From Syntrophaceticus sp. (lineage in GTDB: Bacteria; Bacillota; DSM-12270; Thermacetogeniales; Thermacetogeniaceae): 53,580 nucleotides of DNA. Positions 8,257 through 19,837 of the stretch are shown piece by piece. The stretch's first letter is position 1; each line of letters begins with the position of its first letter. Under the pieces are notes generated by a model. That model was given only the letters and a program-made list of their open reading frames with translations, was not told the DNA's origin and ran no database searches. The stretch spans positions 1 to 53,580 of the forward strand of contig DUSK01000099.1 of assembly GCA_012842275.1 (NCBI GenBank), in the 5' to 3' direction. Made by a program: the position numbers and the translations under genes.

Positions 8257-11067
8257 TTGGAGTATAAAAAAACATTAAATTTACCACAGACCAGCTTTCC
8301 CATGCGGGCGAACCTTGCGCAAAGGGAACCTGAGATACTCCGCAGCTGGGAAGAGATGGACCTCTATAAACGAATTGTTGAGCAAACTCATGGGAAACCC
8401 AAGTATATCCTGCATGATGGGCCCCCTTATGCCAACGGAAACATCCACCTGGGTCATGTACTGAACAAGGTGCTTAAGGATATCATTGTTAAATACAGGA
8501 TAATGGCCGGATATGATGCTCCCTATGTTCCCGGTTGGGATACACATGGACTCCCAATAGAACAGCAGGTGATAAAAACCAAAAAGGTTAACCGCCATGA
8601 GATGGATGTTTCAGAGTTCCGCCGTCTCTGCAAAGAATATGCCTTAAAATATGTTGAGATTCAAAAAAAGGAATTTCAGCGGTTGGGTGTTTTGGGAGAT
8701 TGGGAGCATCCTTACCTTACCCTTGCTCCCCACTATGAGGCTGTGCAGATCGGCATATTTGGCGAAATGGCCAAAAAAGGCTATATATACAAGGGGTTAA
8801 AGCCGGTTTATTGGTGTATAGATTGTGAAACAGCATTAGCTGAAGCAGAGGTGGAATATCAGGAGGATGAGGGTGATTCCATTTATGTGCTCTTTCCGGT
8901 AAAGGATAGTAAAGGGCTTTTTGCTGTTGATCAAGATACCTATGTTCTGATCTGGACCACTACCCCCTGGACCATTCCGGGAAACCTGGCTATCTCTCTG
9001 CATCCCAATTACCGGTATGTTCTTGCCCAATTGGATGGCAAAAAGGTGATTGTGGCTGAGGAACTGCTGTCAAAGATTGCTGAGCTTAAAGGAGAGAAAC
9101 TGCCGCCTATCCTGGGTTCATGGAAGGGTGCTGAACTTGAGGGTATCCGCTGCTCACATCCCTTTTATGAGAGGGATTCACTGGTTATTCTGGGAGAGCA
9201 TGTTACCCTGGAACAGGGTACAGGAGCTGTCCATACCGCACCTGCTCATGGTACAGAAGACTTTGAAGTTTGTCAGAAATACGGCATTTCAGTACTATCT
9301 TTGGTTGATGGGCAGGGCAGGTTTATCTCAGAGGCGGGGATCTTTGCCGGGATGCTGGTCTGGGAGAGCAATGACCTGGTGATCAATGAGTTGGAGAAGC
9401 GGGGACTGCTTTATGAGAAAGGCAAAATAACACACCAATATCCTCACTGCTGGCGGTGCAAGGACCCGCTGATTTTCAGAGCCACAGAGCAGTGGTTTGC
9501 CTCTATTGATGGTTTCCGGAAAGAGGCCCTTCAGGCCATCGAAGATGTTCAGTGGATTCCCTCCTGGGGGAAGGAACGTATTCATAATATGATCGCTGAC
9601 CGCAGTGATTGGTGTATTTCCCGGCAGAGGGTCTGGGGTGTGCCGATCCCTATTTTCTATTGTGAGGATTGTGATGCTACTATTGTTAATGATGAAACAA
9701 TTTCGTGGCTGCAGAAGTTGATCGCGGAGAAGGGGAGTGATGTTTGGTTTGAGCGCACAGCAGACCAGCTGCTGCCCCCTGATTTCAAGTGTCCCTCTTG
9801 CGGCAAACAGAACTTCCGCAAGGAAAACGACACAATGGATGTTTGGTTTGATTCCGGTTCAAGCCATATGGCTGTGCTGGAGCATCGGCCGGAACTGAGG
9901 TGGCCTGCGGACCTTTATCTTGAGGGGAGCGACCAGCACAGGGGATGGTTCAATTCTTCACTATCTACCTCTGTTGCAGTGCGGGGAAGAGCCCCCTATA
10001 AGGCTGTGCTTACCCATGGCTTTGTTGTAGATGAAGAAGGAAGAAAAATGTCCAAATCCTTGGGGAATGTGGTGTTACCGCAGGACGTAATCAAAAAATA
10101 TGGTGCTGATATTTTAAGGCTCTGGGTTACTTCGGCAGATTACCGGAATGATATGGCTGTATCTGAAAAGATCCTGGGGCAGATGTCAGATGCCTACAGG
10201 AAGATACGCAATACTTTTCGCTTTTTATTGGGAAACCTTTATGATTTTGATCCGGAAAAAGATGCTCTTCCCTATGAGAAGCTGTCTCTTGTTGACCGCT
10301 GGATCCTGTTCAGGTTGCACAAATTGGTCCAGAGGGTGACCAGGGCCTATGAAGAGAGCGATTTTCATATTGTCTACCATGCAATAAACACTTTCTGTGT
10401 CCTTGATTTGAGCTCTTTTTATCTTGATGTTACTAAAGATACTTTGTACTGTTCTGCTGTGGATGCTCCGGAGCGGCGCAGCATTCAGACTGTGCTTTAT
10501 GAAGCATGCAGTGTGCTGGCCCGGCTCTTAGCCCCTGTTTTAGCCTTTACAACTGAGGAGGTTTGGGGTCATCTTCCTGGAGCTAAAGAAAAATATGAGA
10601 GCATCTATCTTGCACCGATGCCAAAAGTTAACCGGGACTATCTGGATCCCGACCTTGAAGCATTGATGGAGAAGGTTCTCCAGCTGAGGGATGAAGTTGC
10701 CAAAGCACTGGAGGCTGCCCGCCAGAAAAAGATCATCGGTCCTAGTATTGAGGCTAATATCTCTTTATATCCAGAGGATGAAGAAAGCTTTGCCTTTTTG
10801 CAAAAGGTTGAAAAGGAATTAGCCAAGATATTTATCGTTTCTGGGGTAAAGGTGAATGAATTATGGGCTGCCGCCCCTGAAGGGGCTTATAAAACAGAGG
10901 GCGCTCTTTCCGCAAATATAGTTGTGGAGCCTGCCCATGGGAAAAAATGTACCAGGTGCTGGCTCTATAAAGAATCTGTGGGCACTTTTGCTGATCACCC
11001 TGAACTCTGTGAGCGCTGCTATGATGTGGTCAGCATGTGGGAAACAGATGGAGAAGATCGATCATAA
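8257..11067 (+). CDS. ileS: Isoleucyl-tRNA synthetase
   Basis: [18 protein letters not shown] (HIGH), [12 protein letters not shown] (KMSKS), C-terminal zinc CTRCWLY...[11 protein letters not shown] start with GAGGTGAT RBS. Confidence 0.98.
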   Translation: MEYKKTLNLPQTSFPMRANLAQREPEILRSWEEMDLYKRIVEQTHGKPKYILHDGPPYANGNIHLGHVLNKVLKDIIVKYRIMAGYDAPYVPGWDTHGLPIEQQVIKTKKVNRHEMDVSEFRRLCKEYALKYVEIQKKEFQRLGVLGDWEHPYLTLAPHYEAVQIGIFGEMAKKGYIYKGLKPVYWCIDCETALAEAEVEYQEDEGDSIYVLFPVKDSKGLFAVDQDTYVLIWTTTPWTIPGNLAISLHPNYRYVLAQLDGKKVIVAEELLSKIAELKGEKLPPILGSWKGAELEGIRCSHPFYERDSLVILGEHVTLEQGTGAVHTAPAHGTEDFEVCQKYGISVLSLVDGQGRFISEAGIFAGMLVWESNDLVINELEKRGLLYEKGKITHQYPHCWRCKDPLIFRATEQWFASIDGFRKEALQAIEDVQWIPSWGKERIHNMIADRSDWCISRQRVWGVPIPIFYCEDCDATIVNDETISWLQKLIAEKGSDVWFERTADQLLPPDFKCPSCGKQNFRKENDTMDVWFDSGSSHMAVLEHRPELRWPADLYLEGSDQHRGWFNSSLSTSVAVRGRAPYKAVLTHGFVVDEEGRKMSKSLGNVVLPQDVIKKYGADILRLWVTSADYRNDMAVSEKILGQMSDAYRKIRNTFRFLLGNLYDFDPEKDALPYEKLSLVDRWILFRLHKLVQRVTRAYEESDFHIVYHAINTFCVLDLSSFYLDVTKDTLYCSAVDAPERRSIQTVLYEACSVLARLLAPVLAFTTEEVWGHLPGAKEKYESIYLAPMPKVNRDYLDPDLEALMEKVLQLRDEVAKALEAARQKKIIGPSIEANISLYPEDEESFAFLQKVEKELAKIFIVSGVKVNELWAAAPEGAYKTEGALSANIVVEPAHGKKCTRCWLYKESVGTFADHPELCERCYDVVSMWETDGEDRS

Positions 11068-11140
11068 TATAGTAGATATTCATCATCATGACAAAAACCG
11101 CCATATTAAAATAGCTGTTTCTGGATATTTGTGTCTGATT

Positions 11141-11156
11141 TCTGATAGCTATCAGA
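11141..11156. repeat. 16-bp perfect palindrome
   Basis: TCTGATAGCTATCAGA. Confidence 0.8.
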
Positions 11157-11159
11157 TCT

Positions 11160-11221
11160 GATATCAAACTCCGGACTTGAGACTTCTGACTCTGACTTCT
11201 AATATCAGACTTCCGACTTCA
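11160..11221. repeat. Degenerate short direct repeats around an (A/T)GACTTC(T/C) unit
   Basis: GGACTTGAGACTTCTGACTCTGACTTCTAATATCAGACTTCCGACTTC in the ileS-ACT intergenic region. Confidence 0.65.
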
Positions 11222-11239
11222 AAAAAGGTAGGTGCGATT

Positions 11240-11695
11240 ATGCCTGAAGTAATTACGAGGGATAGAATTGCTGAACTGCCGGACCGTTCCCAATTGAAGG
11301 TTTCGGTGGATACCATTATTACCCGGGCAGCCAGGGAATTGATCAAGAAAAAGAGTATAGAACTGCAGTTGATAGAGGAAAGCAGGTCACAGAGAGAGGA
11401 AAAACAAAAAAGTGACCAGGAGGCAGAGAGAGGAATCGTAACTGTTGTCGGTCATGATCGGGTCGGTATTATTGCCCGGGTGGCGGGAATTCTGGCAGAA
11501 TCAAATGTGAACATTCTAGATATCAGCCAAACTGTTCTGCAGGGCTTTTTTGCTATGATCATGATCGTTGATCTTTCCTGTTCCCGGAATAATTTTTCAG
11601 AACTGCGGCAGAAGTTGGAGGATGCCGGTGAGGAAATGGGCTTGAAGATTACCCTCCAGCATGAAGATGTGTTCCGGTACATGCACCGGGTATAG
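11240..11695 (+). CDS. ACT domain protein (C-terminal GcvR/UPF0237-like ACT) with an N-terminal extension
   Basis: [49 protein letters not shown]-terminal [39 protein letters not shown]. The ATG at 11240 is preferred over ORF-track 11177. Confidence 0.85.
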   Translation: MPEVITRDRIAELPDRSQLKVSVDTIITRAARELIKKKSIELQLIEESRSQREEKQKSDQEAERGIVTVVGHDRVGIIARVAGILAESNVNILDISQTVLQGFFAMIMIVDLSCSRNNFSELRQKLEDAGEEMGLKITLQHEDVFRYMHRV

Positions 11696-11708
11696 AAAGG
11701 GTGGTCAC

Positions 11709-13076
11709 ATGCCGTTTTCTTACACAACAGATGAAGTGTTAGAAACAATTCGCATGGTGGAACTGGAGAACCTTGATATCCGTACCATCACCATGGGGAT
11801 CAGCTTGCGGGATTGCGCGGACCCGGACCTGAAAGCAGCGGGAAAAAAGATATACGAAAAAATTGTGCGCACAGCAGGGAATTTGGTGGATGTGGGAGAG
11901 GAACTGGAGCGAAATTTTGGGATCCCGATTATCAACAAGCGGGTTGCGGTAACACCTATTGCGTTAATAGCTGAAGCTGCTGGAGAGGATGATTACTGTT
12001 ATCTGGCACAGGTATTAGAAAAAGCAGCCTGTGAGATTGGGATCAACTTTATTGGCGGTTATGCTGCATTGGTACATAAGGGATTTACACCAGGGGATCA
12101 AATACTGATCAATTCTATACCGACTGCTCTTGCGGAAACTGAGCATGTCTGCGCTGCGGTCAATGTAGGCACCACCAAGGCTGGGATCAATATGGAAGCT
12201 GTTTATACCATGGGTAAGGTGATCAAAGAGACCGCAGAGAGGACCGCAGACAGGAACGGTTTAGGTTGTGCTAAACTGGTGGTTTTCTGCAATGCCCCTG
12301 AAGATAATCCCTTTATGGCTGGTGCTTTTCACGGTGTTGGGGAACCGGACAGTGTGATCAATGTGGGTGTCAGCGGGCCAGGGGTTATTCTGCATGTGGT
12401 GAAAAACAACCCTGATGCGGACCTGGGCACACTGGCTTCACTGATCAAACAGACAGCCTTCAAGATCACCCGTATGGGGGAACTGTTCGGGCGAGCTGCC
12501 TCAAAAAAATTGGGTGTGCCTTTTGGTGTTGTGGACCTTTCTTTAGCACCTACACCTGCTGTTGGGGACAGTGTAGCAGATATTCTGGAGGCTATGGGTT
12601 TGGAAAGGTGTGGCGCGCCAGGCACTACCGCAGCTCTGGCTGTTCTTAATGATGCTGTAAAAAAGGGAGGGGCTATGGCCTCATCCTATGTGGGTGGTTT
12701 AAGCGGTGCTTTCATCCCGGTCAGTGAGGATGAGGGGATGTCCCGGGCTGCGGCTGAAGGGGCATTAACCATTGAAAAATTAGAGGCTATGACCTGTATC
12801 TGTTCTGTTGGTTTAGATATGATAGTCATACCGGGTGATACCAGTGCGGAAACAATTGCAGCGATCATTGCAGATGAAGCAGCTATTGGCATGATCAACA
12901 AAAAGACAACAGGTGTGCGCATTATACCTGCCCCCGGTAAGACCACAGGGGATTATGTGGAGTTTGGCGGACTTTTGGGAAGGGCACCGGTGATGGCTGT
13001 TAACCGGTTCAGCCCTGCTGCTTTTGTGCGTCGAGGCGGGAGAATTCCCGCGCCGCTACAGGCCTTGACCAACTGA
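11709..13076 (+). CDS. PFL family / DUF711 (UPF0210) protein
   Basis: [35 protein letters not shown]...; [48 protein letters not shown]. It sits next to the ACT (UPF0237-like) gene, a known pairing. Confidence 0.9.
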   Translation: MPFSYTTDEVLETIRMVELENLDIRTITMGISLRDCADPDLKAAGKKIYEKIVRTAGNLVDVGEELERNFGIPIINKRVAVTPIALIAEAAGEDDYCYLAQVLEKAACEIGINFIGGYAALVHKGFTPGDQILINSIPTALAETEHVCAAVNVGTTKAGINMEAVYTMGKVIKETAERTADRNGLGCAKLVVFCNAPEDNPFMAGAFHGVGEPDSVINVGVSGPGVILHVVKNNPDADLGTLASLIKQTAFKITRMGELFGRAASKKLGVPFGVVDLSLAPTPAVGDSVADILEAMGLERCGAPGTTAALAVLNDAVKKGGAMASSYVGGLSGAFIPVSEDEGMSRAAAEGALTIEKLEAMTCICSVGLDMIVIPGDTSAETIAAIIADEAAIGMINKKTTGVRIIPAPGKTTGDYVEFGGLLGRAPVMAVNRFSPAAFVRRGGRIPAPLQALTN

Positions 13077-13134
13077 TTTCAGATCCATGGTTAAGTAGTG
13101 AGTTTTGGGGAAAACTGAAAACCAGGGGAATAAG

Positions 13135-13440
13135 ATGCGATTGACCAGCGCGGAACTCATTGAAGCATTAAAGCAAAAAGTAGAAGAACTCTCTTTAAAC
13201 CTGGAACGCATGAAGCTGGCCGAATATGTGGAGTTGTTGAACAACCCCAAGAGGCTTCTCTTTATCAACTTTATTTCCGGAGTGGCCAGGGGTTTGGGAA
13301 TAGCTGTGGGATTCACACTGCTAGGAGCACTGGTGCTCTTTATCCTGCAGCGTCTGGTTGTTCTCAACCTGCCGCTGGTGAGTGATTTTATCGCAACTTT
13401 GGTGCACCTGGTGCAGCTGCAATTGCAAGGGAAGGTTTAA
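13135..13440 (+). CDS. DUF5665-like small membrane protein
   Basis: ERMKLAEYVELLNNPKRLLFINFISGVARGLGIAVGFTLLGALVLFILQRLV. Confidence 0.75.
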   Translation: MRLTSAELIEALKQKVEELSLNLERMKLAEYVELLNNPKRLLFINFISGVARGLGIAVGFTLLGALVLFILQRLVVLNLPLVSDFIATLVHLVQLQLQGKV

Positions 13441-13462
13441 TGCCTAAAATAGGGAGGAATTA

Positions 13463-14095
13463 TTGTTGGAGCAAGACAGGTTATCTTATTTCCGCTGGTT
13501 GTTAGAAAATGAAAAAAGGGATATGCTAAACAGCCTCTCCTCACTGGAGGAGGCGAAAAAGGTCGGTGGGCTCAAGGATTCACTTCAAGAACTGTCTATG
13601 TATGACAACCACCCTGCTGATATCGGCACAGAAAGCTTTGAACGGAGCAAAGATATTGGGCTCAAGGATCTGGCGGAAAGGCGTTTAAAAGAAATTGATG
13701 AGGCTTTAAGCAGGATTAATCAGGGTGATTATGGTATATGTAAAGAGTGTGGCAAGGAAATCCCGGAGGAAAGATTGGAGGCTGTGCCTTCTACTGATCT
13801 TTGCTATGATTGCCGAAAGATGCTGGATGATCAAGTAACCCCCTCCCGGCGTCCGGTAGAGGAGGGGGTTGTCATGCCATCATTCGGAGGCTTTGCTGAG
13901 GACCGTCTCTCTTCTTCTGAACATGTTTTTTTTGATGGAGAGGATTCATGGCAAAGTGTGGAACAATATGGGACATCTTCTGATATAGAAAATCGCAATG
14001 AGGACGGGGGAACTGTAGAGGATGTTGAGGGGATTTCGTTTTATAAAGATGAAGAGGGAGTGTACTACCAAAATTTTCGTGAGATGGATGATTGA
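13463..14095 (+). CDS. TraR/DksA C4-type zinc finger protein, YteA-like
   Basis: INQGDYGICKECGKEIPEERLEAVPSTDLCYDCRK; N-terminal DNHPADIGTESFERSKDIGLKD. TTG start. Confidence 0.88.
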   Translation: MLEQDRLSYFRWLLENEKRDMLNSLSSLEEAKKVGGLKDSLQELSMYDNHPADIGTESFERSKDIGLKDLAERRLKEIDEALSRINQGDYGICKECGKEIPEERLEAVPSTDLCYDCRKMLDDQVTPSRRPVEEGVVMPSFGGFAEDRLSSSEHVFFDGEDSWQSVEQYGTSSDIENRNEDGGTVEDVEGISFYKDEEGVYYQNFREMDD

Positions 14096-15282
14096 GTGCG
14101 TCCGGATGGATAGAAATGATTAAAAAGCCTTTGAAAATCGGTTTTTTTTCCGACAGCTTCCATCCCTATGTCAGCGGTGTTGTTCTTTCCATAGAAACCT
14201 TTTCCCGGGAACTGGCCAGGCTGGGGCATGAAATCTATATTTTTGCACCTGAATACCCTCAGGTGAAGGGTCAACAAGAGGAGAATATTTTCCGTTTTCC
14301 CTCTTTTCATACCCCTTTCAATCCTGAGTTTTATATAGCTTTGCCCTTGACCCGGAAAGCCAGGAAATATGTGTCCGATATCGGTTTAGATCTGATCCAT
14401 ACTCATTCTCCTTTTACCATGGGACAGGTAGGGAAAAGGATAGCCCGGTATTTAGGGGTTCCTCTGGTTTTCACCTATCATACCCTCTATGACCAATATG
14501 TGCATTATGCCCCACTGCTAGGGCAGCTCACGAAAAAGGGATTGATCAAATATACGAGGAATTATTGCAATAGTTGTGATCTGGTAATTACACCCACTGA
14601 TGTGATCAGAGATATGATCAAAGATTATGGGGTGACAACTCCTGTACTGGCGATCCCAACAGGTATTTATCCAGAGCGATTCCAGAATGGTGATCCCAAC
14701 TTTTTGGAAGAAAAGTATGGTGTACCACGGGAAAAGAAGGTACTCCTTTTTGTGGGCCGCATCGGTAAGGAGAAAAACCTTGCGTTCCTCCTGCGGGCCT
14801 TTTCTTATATCGCAAGCAGGGATAAGGATGCGGTATTGGTACTGGTGGGTAGCGGTCCAGAGGAAAGAGCACTGCGTTTGCTGGCAGAGGATTTAGGGCT
14901 AAAAGATAGGGTGATCTTAACCGGAAGAATCCCACCAGAGCTGATCTCCGGTGTTTATAAATCAGCGGATATTTTTGTTTTTCCCTCTGTAACTGAAACA
15001 CAGGGCCTGGTGCTGGTGGAGGCTATGGCTGCCGGGATGCCTGTGGTGGCTAAGGCAGCCTTCGGATCACTGGCTATGGTCCGGGATGGTGTAACAGGTT
15101 ATCTCTGCAAAGGTGATGAAGAGGAATTTGCGGAAAAAACCTTAGCACTGCTTAAAGATCCGGATTTAAAAAATTCCATGGCTCTTGCTGCTCTGAAAAG
15201 AGCCCAGGAATTGTCTGCTGATAAAATGGCACTGCGGTTAGAGAGTGCTTACTACGGCTTGATCAACAGAAAAGGAGAATAA
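14092..15282 (+). CDS. Glycosyltransferase family 4 protein
   Basis: IGFFSDSFHPYVSGVVLSIETFSRELARLGHEIYIFAPEYP; LLFVGRIGKEKNLAFLLRAF; VFPSVTETQGLVLVEAMAAGMPVVA. The true start may be ATG 14116. Confidence 0.9.
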   Translation: MSASGWIEMIKKPLKIGFFSDSFHPYVSGVVLSIETFSRELARLGHEIYIFAPEYPQVKGQQEENIFRFPSFHTPFNPEFYIALPLTRKARKYVSDIGLDLIHTHSPFTMGQVGKRIARYLGVPLVFTYHTLYDQYVHYAPLLGQLTKKGLIKYTRNYCNSCDLVITPTDVIRDMIKDYGVTTPVLAIPTGIYPERFQNGDPNFLEEKYGVPREKKVLLFVGRIGKEKNLAFLLRAFSYIASRDKDAVLVLVGSGPEERALRLLAEDLGLKDRVILTGRIPPELISGVYKSADIFVFPSVTETQGLVLVEAMAAGMPVVAKAAFGSLAMVRDGVTGYLCKGDEEEFAEKTLALLKDPDLKNSMALAALKRAQELSADKMALRLESAYYGLINRKGE

Positions 15283-15298
15283 GTGGGGGAGAGAGTGT

Positions 15299-15769
15299 GT
15301 GAGAAAGGGAATAATAAATGGGGCTTTATTTATTTTTGTTACTTTGACAGCTGTGGCGGTTGATCAGCTGTCAAAGGCATATATCGCTAGATATATGCAA
15401 CCTGGTGATTCACTGGCCATTATACCTGGTATCTTCCACATCACATATGTCAGAAACCCGGGTGCAGCTTTTGGTATTTTTGCTCATCATACCGAATTCT
15501 TTATAACTACAGCAATTCTTTTTCTGTTTGTTGTTCTGGGATTGCTGTTTTATCTTCCCACAAACCCTAAAGTGACAATTCCTATGTCTATCCTGACCGG
15601 AGGTGTGCTGGGCAATATGATCGACCGGCTGCGTACCAGGTATGTGGTCGATTTTATAGATTTCCGTATATGGCCGGTTCTTAATGTTGCGGATATTTTT
15701 ATTTTTATCGGGGCTGTGTTTATATTTATATATCTTTTCACTAAAGGGGGGGTAAAGGAGATTGGTTGA
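15299..15769 (+). CDS. lspA: Lipoprotein signal peptidase (signal peptidase II)
   Basis: VDQLSKAYI; VRNPGAAFGIF; GNMIDRLRTRYVVDFIDFRIWPVLNVADIFI (both catalytic Asp motifs). Confidence 0.95.
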   Translation: MRKGIINGALFIFVTLTAVAVDQLSKAYIARYMQPGDSLAIIPGIFHITYVRNPGAAFGIFAHHTEFFITTAILFLFVVLGLLFYLPTNPKVTIPMSILTGGVLGNMIDRLRTRYVVDFIDFRIWPVLNVADIFIFIGAVFIFIYLFTKGGVKEIG

Positions 15770-16694
15770 GGAACAGGAATACCGCTTAGAGGTACCTCAA
15801 AATGCTGAGGGACAGCGCTTAGACCAATTTCTGACCAACCGATCTCTTTATTTGAGCCGCTCAAGGGTTCAGCATTTAATTGAGAGCGGCCAGGTTCTTG
15901 TCAATAACAAAACCAAACGCTCCAGTTACAAGGTGAGGGCTGGAGATGTGATTGAAATGCGCATACCACCCCCAGAGGAGACCACACTTATACCCGAAGA
16001 AATACCACTGGATATTGTTTATGAAGATGAGGATCTATTGATAGTCAATAAACCACAGGGTATGGTCGTTCACCCTGCTGCCGGACACTGGAAGGGTACT
16101 CTGGTGAATGCCCTGATCAATCACTGTACTCAGCTTTCAGGTATCAACGGTTCCTTGCGGCCTGGGATTGTACACCGGTTAGACAAAGACACTACAGGGT
16201 TGCTGTTGGTGAGTAAGACCGATATCGCCCACCAGGAACTGTCACGTCAGTTGAAGGAGCGGAAGATTAAAAGGATCTATCTGGCACTGGTAATAGGTGA
16301 GGTGAAAGAGGAGAGGGGTATTATTGATGCCCCTTTAGGAAGGGATCCACGGGACCGGAAGAGAATGGCTGTTTTGAGACCAGGGACAGCTGGGGCAAGG
16401 GAAGCCCGGACCCATTACCGGGTAAGGGAAAGATTTGACGGTTTTACACTTCTGGAGGTTGCTCTGGAGACAGGGCGTACCCATCAGATACGGGTTCATC
16501 TGGCTTATGCCGGATATCCTGTAGCAGGTGACCCGGTTTACGGTCCCCGGCGAAACCCGCTCAATCTCCCGGCACAGGCCCTTCATGCTTATAAGATAAT
16601 TTTTCAGCATCCCAGGACCGGTGAACTGCTCAGCTTTGAAGCGCCACTTCCTCAGGTATTTGCTGAAACCCTGGAGCAACTGCGCAAATGTTAA
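15762..16694 (+). CDS. rluD: RluA-family pseudouridine synthase (RluD-like)
   Basis: N-terminal S4-like domain; GIVHRLDKDTTGLLLVSKTD; ETGRTHQIRVHLAYAGYPVAGDPVYG. TTG start. Confidence 0.93.
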   Translation: MVEEQEYRLEVPQNAEGQRLDQFLTNRSLYLSRSRVQHLIESGQVLVNNKTKRSSYKVRAGDVIEMRIPPPEETTLIPEEIPLDIVYEDEDLLIVNKPQGMVVHPAAGHWKGTLVNALINHCTQLSGINGSLRPGIVHRLDKDTTGLLLVSKTDIAHQELSRQLKERKIKRIYLALVIGEVKEERGIIDAPLGRDPRDRKRMAVLRPGTAGAREARTHYRVRERFDGFTLLEVALETGRTHQIRVHLAYAGYPVAGDPVYGPRRNPLNLPAQALHAYKIIFQHPRTGELLSFEAPLPQVFAETLEQLRKC

Positions 16695-16760
16695 AATATA
16701 ATAAATAATTGATTATGGTGTTTTAATTTGAAAAATTATTAAATATTTATTCCAAAATTC

Positions 16761-16790
16761 TTGACATGAAATTGTTAAGTGATCTATTCT
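16761..16790 (+). promoter_or_regulatory. Sigma-A-type promoter for the pyr operon
   Basis: TTGACA (16761-16766), 18-nt spacer, TATTCT (16785-16790). Confidence 0.7.
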
Positions 16791-16811
16791 AAATTGAAGG
16801 TCCTTTAAGCT

Positions 16812-16888
16812 GGTCCAGTGAGGCTAGCAAGGAAGAATAACCTTTACTGCGACACCTGCTGACAAGGTACCTTGGAGCGGGTTTTTTT
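16812..16888 (+). promoter_or_regulatory. PyrR-binding attenuator upstream of pyrR
   Basis: GTCCAGTGAGGCTAGCAAGG (16813-16832) matches the PyrR anti-antiterminator loop. A terminator-like CCTGCTGACAAGGTACCTTGGAGCGGG plus T-run follows. Confidence 0.88.
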
Positions 16889-16907
16889 GTGTGCTGATAA
16901 GGAGTGA

Positions 16908-17462
<555 letters not shown>

Positions 17463-17483
17463 CAACCGGAAATCCCTTTAAAT

Positions 17484-17568
17484 CTAGTCCAGAGAGGCTA
17501 GCAAGGGGAAGAAGAAGTTCGGTAAACCTCTTTGTTAGCCTGGAAATGGCAGCAAAGAGGTTTTTTAA
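17484..17568 (+). promoter_or_regulatory. Second PyrR-binding attenuator, in the pyrR-pyrB intergenic region
   Basis: AGTCCAGAGAGGCTAGCAAGG at 17486-17506 is a near-perfect PyrR loop. Terminator hairpin AACCTCTTTG...CAAAGAGGTTTTTT at 17525-17566. Confidence 0.92.
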
Positions 17569-17595
17569 TAATAACAAGGGGGTAATAATAAGACC

Positions 17596-18537
17596 ATGAA
17601 GTTCAAGCGCAAGGATGTTCTTGGATTAGAGGACCTGACAGTTGAAGAAATCAACTTGATTTTGGATACAGCAGAACCTATGAAAGAGATTATGACCCGG
17701 GACATCAAAAAGGTGCCTACTTTACGCGGACGTTCTGTTATTACGCTTTTTTATGAGCCTAGTACCCGTACCCGCTCCTCTTTTGAGTTGGCAGCAAAAT
17801 ACCTGGGAGCTGATACCTCAAGTATTGCGATTGCGACCAGCAGTGTGCAAAAGGGCGAGAGCCTGCGGGATACTGCAAAGACACTGGAAGCGATGGCAGC
17901 AGATGTAATCATTATCAGGCACAGTGCTGCTGGAGCCCCCCACCTCCTGGCCCGCTGGGTAAGCGCTAGGGTGATCAATGCGGGTGATGGAGCACATGAG
18001 CATCCCACTCAGGCTCTATTGGACATGTTTACAATTCGGGAGAAAAAAGGTGGATTCCAAGGGCTCAAAGTGGCAATCCTGGGTGATATTACCCACAGCA
18101 GAGTGGCCCGTTCCAATATTTGGGGTTTAACTAAGATGGGAGCGGAAGTAAGGGTGGTGGGTCCTGCCACATTGATACCTCCTGATATTGAAAGATTAGG
18201 AGTAAAGGTTTATTACGATTGGGAGGAAGGCCTTAAGGATGTAGATGTGATCAATGTGCTGCGCATACAGCTGGAGCGCCAGAAAAAGGGCCTCTTCCCC
18301 AGTATCCGCGAATATACTAAACTTTATGGCTTGGATCAGCAGAAACTTCAGGTGGCCAAGCCTGATGTGCTGGTGCTGCACCCGGGACCTGTCAATAGGG
18401 GTATCGAGATCAGCCCTGATGTTCAAGATGGACCCCATGCGGCTATCAATGAGCAGGTGACCAATGGTGTAGCAGTGCGCATGGCACTTCTCTATCTGTT
18501 GATGACCGGAGGCGAAAAAGATGAAATATCTGCTTAA
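17596..18537 (+). CDS. pyrB: Aspartate carbamoyltransferase catalytic subunit
   Basis: [49 protein letters not shown]. Confidence 0.97.
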   Translation: MKFKRKDVLGLEDLTVEEINLILDTAEPMKEIMTRDIKKVPTLRGRSVITLFYEPSTRTRSSFELAAKYLGADTSSIAIATSSVQKGESLRDTAKTLEAMAADVIIIRHSAAGAPHLLARWVSARVINAGDGAHEHPTQALLDMFTIREKKGGFQGLKVAILGDITHSRVARSNIWGLTKMGAEVRVVGPATLIPPDIERLGVKVYYDWEEGLKDVDVINVLRIQLERQKKGLFPSIREYTKLYGLDQQKLQVAKPDVLVLHPGPVNRGIEISPDVQDGPHAAINEQVTNGVAVRMALLYLLMTGGEKDEISA

Positions 18538-19807
18538 AGAAGGAATTGTTGTTGATCCGAAAGCAAATAGTGCAAAAAAGCTGGATGTTCTTATCGAAGG
18601 ATCCAAAATCACCGCAGTTGCTAAGAATCTGGATTGTAGTGGACTTGAGGTGTTGCATTTAGAAGGGTGTTATGTCTTTCCTGGTTTTGTGGATATGCAC
18701 TGCCACCTCCGGGAACCCGGTGAGGAATTAAAAGAAACCATTCTCACCGGTAGCAGGGCAGCTGTTAAAGGAGGCTTTACTGCTGTTGCCAGTATGGGAA
18801 ATACCAAACCACCGGCAGACAGCAGTGCGGTGATCAGTCTGATAAAAGAAAAGGCCCGGCAGGCATCATTCCCTGTTTATCCGGTGGGCTGTGCCACCAA
18901 GGGGATGGCTGGTTTAGAGCCCTCTGAGATCGGGGAACTGGTAGAGGCAGGGGCTGTTGCTATCTCTGATGACGGGAATTCAATCATGAATGGAGAGGTG
19001 CTGCGCAGAGTGTTGGAATATGGACAGATGTTTGATATTCCCATCATCAGCCATTGTGAAGATACAAATTTGAGCGGAAATGGTGTGATGAATGAAGGCT
19101 TTTATTCAACACTGCTGGGACTGCAGGGAATTCCGAACGCAGCTGAAGAAGTCCATGTAGCAAGGGATATGATCCTTGCGGGCCTCACTGGGGCAAGGCT
19201 TCATATCGCCCATGTCAGCACTGCCGGTTCTGTGGCCTTGATCAGGGAGGCGAAAAAGCGCGGAATCAGAGTTACAGCTGAGGTAACCCCACACCACCTC
19301 TGTCTGACAGATGAAGCAGTAAAAACTTTCGATACCAACACCAAGGTTAAGCCTCCACTGCGTTCAAAGGAGGATCAGGAGGCTCTCTATGAAGGGCTCA
19401 GAGATGGCACCATTGATGCCATAGCAACTGACCATGCACCACACCGCAGGGATGAAAAGGAAACCGAATATAATGTTGCCCCCTTTGGTATCTCCGGTTT
19501 GGAAACTGCTGTTCCCCTTGTTTGGGAGCATTTGGTAGAAAGAAAGCTGTTGAGTCCTGTGGAATTGGCACAAAAAATGGCATTGAACCCCGCTCGTATT
19601 TTAGGGCTTCCTGAGCGGGTGATCGAAGCCGGTGCAGAGGCAAACATCACAGTGATCGACCCCAGCTTAAAACTGACTGTCGATGTTAGTGAATTTGTTT
19701 CTTTAGGCAAGAACTCTCCTTTCGATGGTTGGGTCCTGCGGGGATGGCCGGTGATGACTATTGTTTCAGGTGAGATCAAGTATTCCCGCCAACTGCAAAA
19801 AATATGA
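18521..19807 (+). CDS. pyrC: Dihydroorotase
   Basis: [48 protein letters not shown]. Overlaps the pyrB 3' end by 17 nt. Confidence 0.96.
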   Translation: MKYLLKEGIVVDPKANSAKKLDVLIEGSKITAVAKNLDCSGLEVLHLEGCYVFPGFVDMHCHLREPGEELKETILTGSRAAVKGGFTAVASMGNTKPPADSSAVISLIKEKARQASFPVYPVGCATKGMAGLEPSEIGELVEAGAVAISDDGNSIMNGEVLRRVLEYGQMFDIPIISHCEDTNLSGNGVMNEGFYSTLLGLQGIPNAAEEVHVARDMILAGLTGARLHIAHVSTAGSVALIREAKKRGIRVTAEVTPHHLCLTDEAVKTFDTNTKVKPPLRSKEDQEALYEGLRDGTIDAIATDHAPHRRDEKETEYNVAPFGISGLETAVPLVWEHLVERKLLSPVELAQKMALNPARILGLPERVIEAGAEANITVIDPSLKLTVDVSEFVSLGKNSPFDGWVLRGWPVMTIVSGEIKYSRQLQKI

Positions 19808-19837
19808 TCAAACTCGGATTCGGAAAGGGGTACAGAG

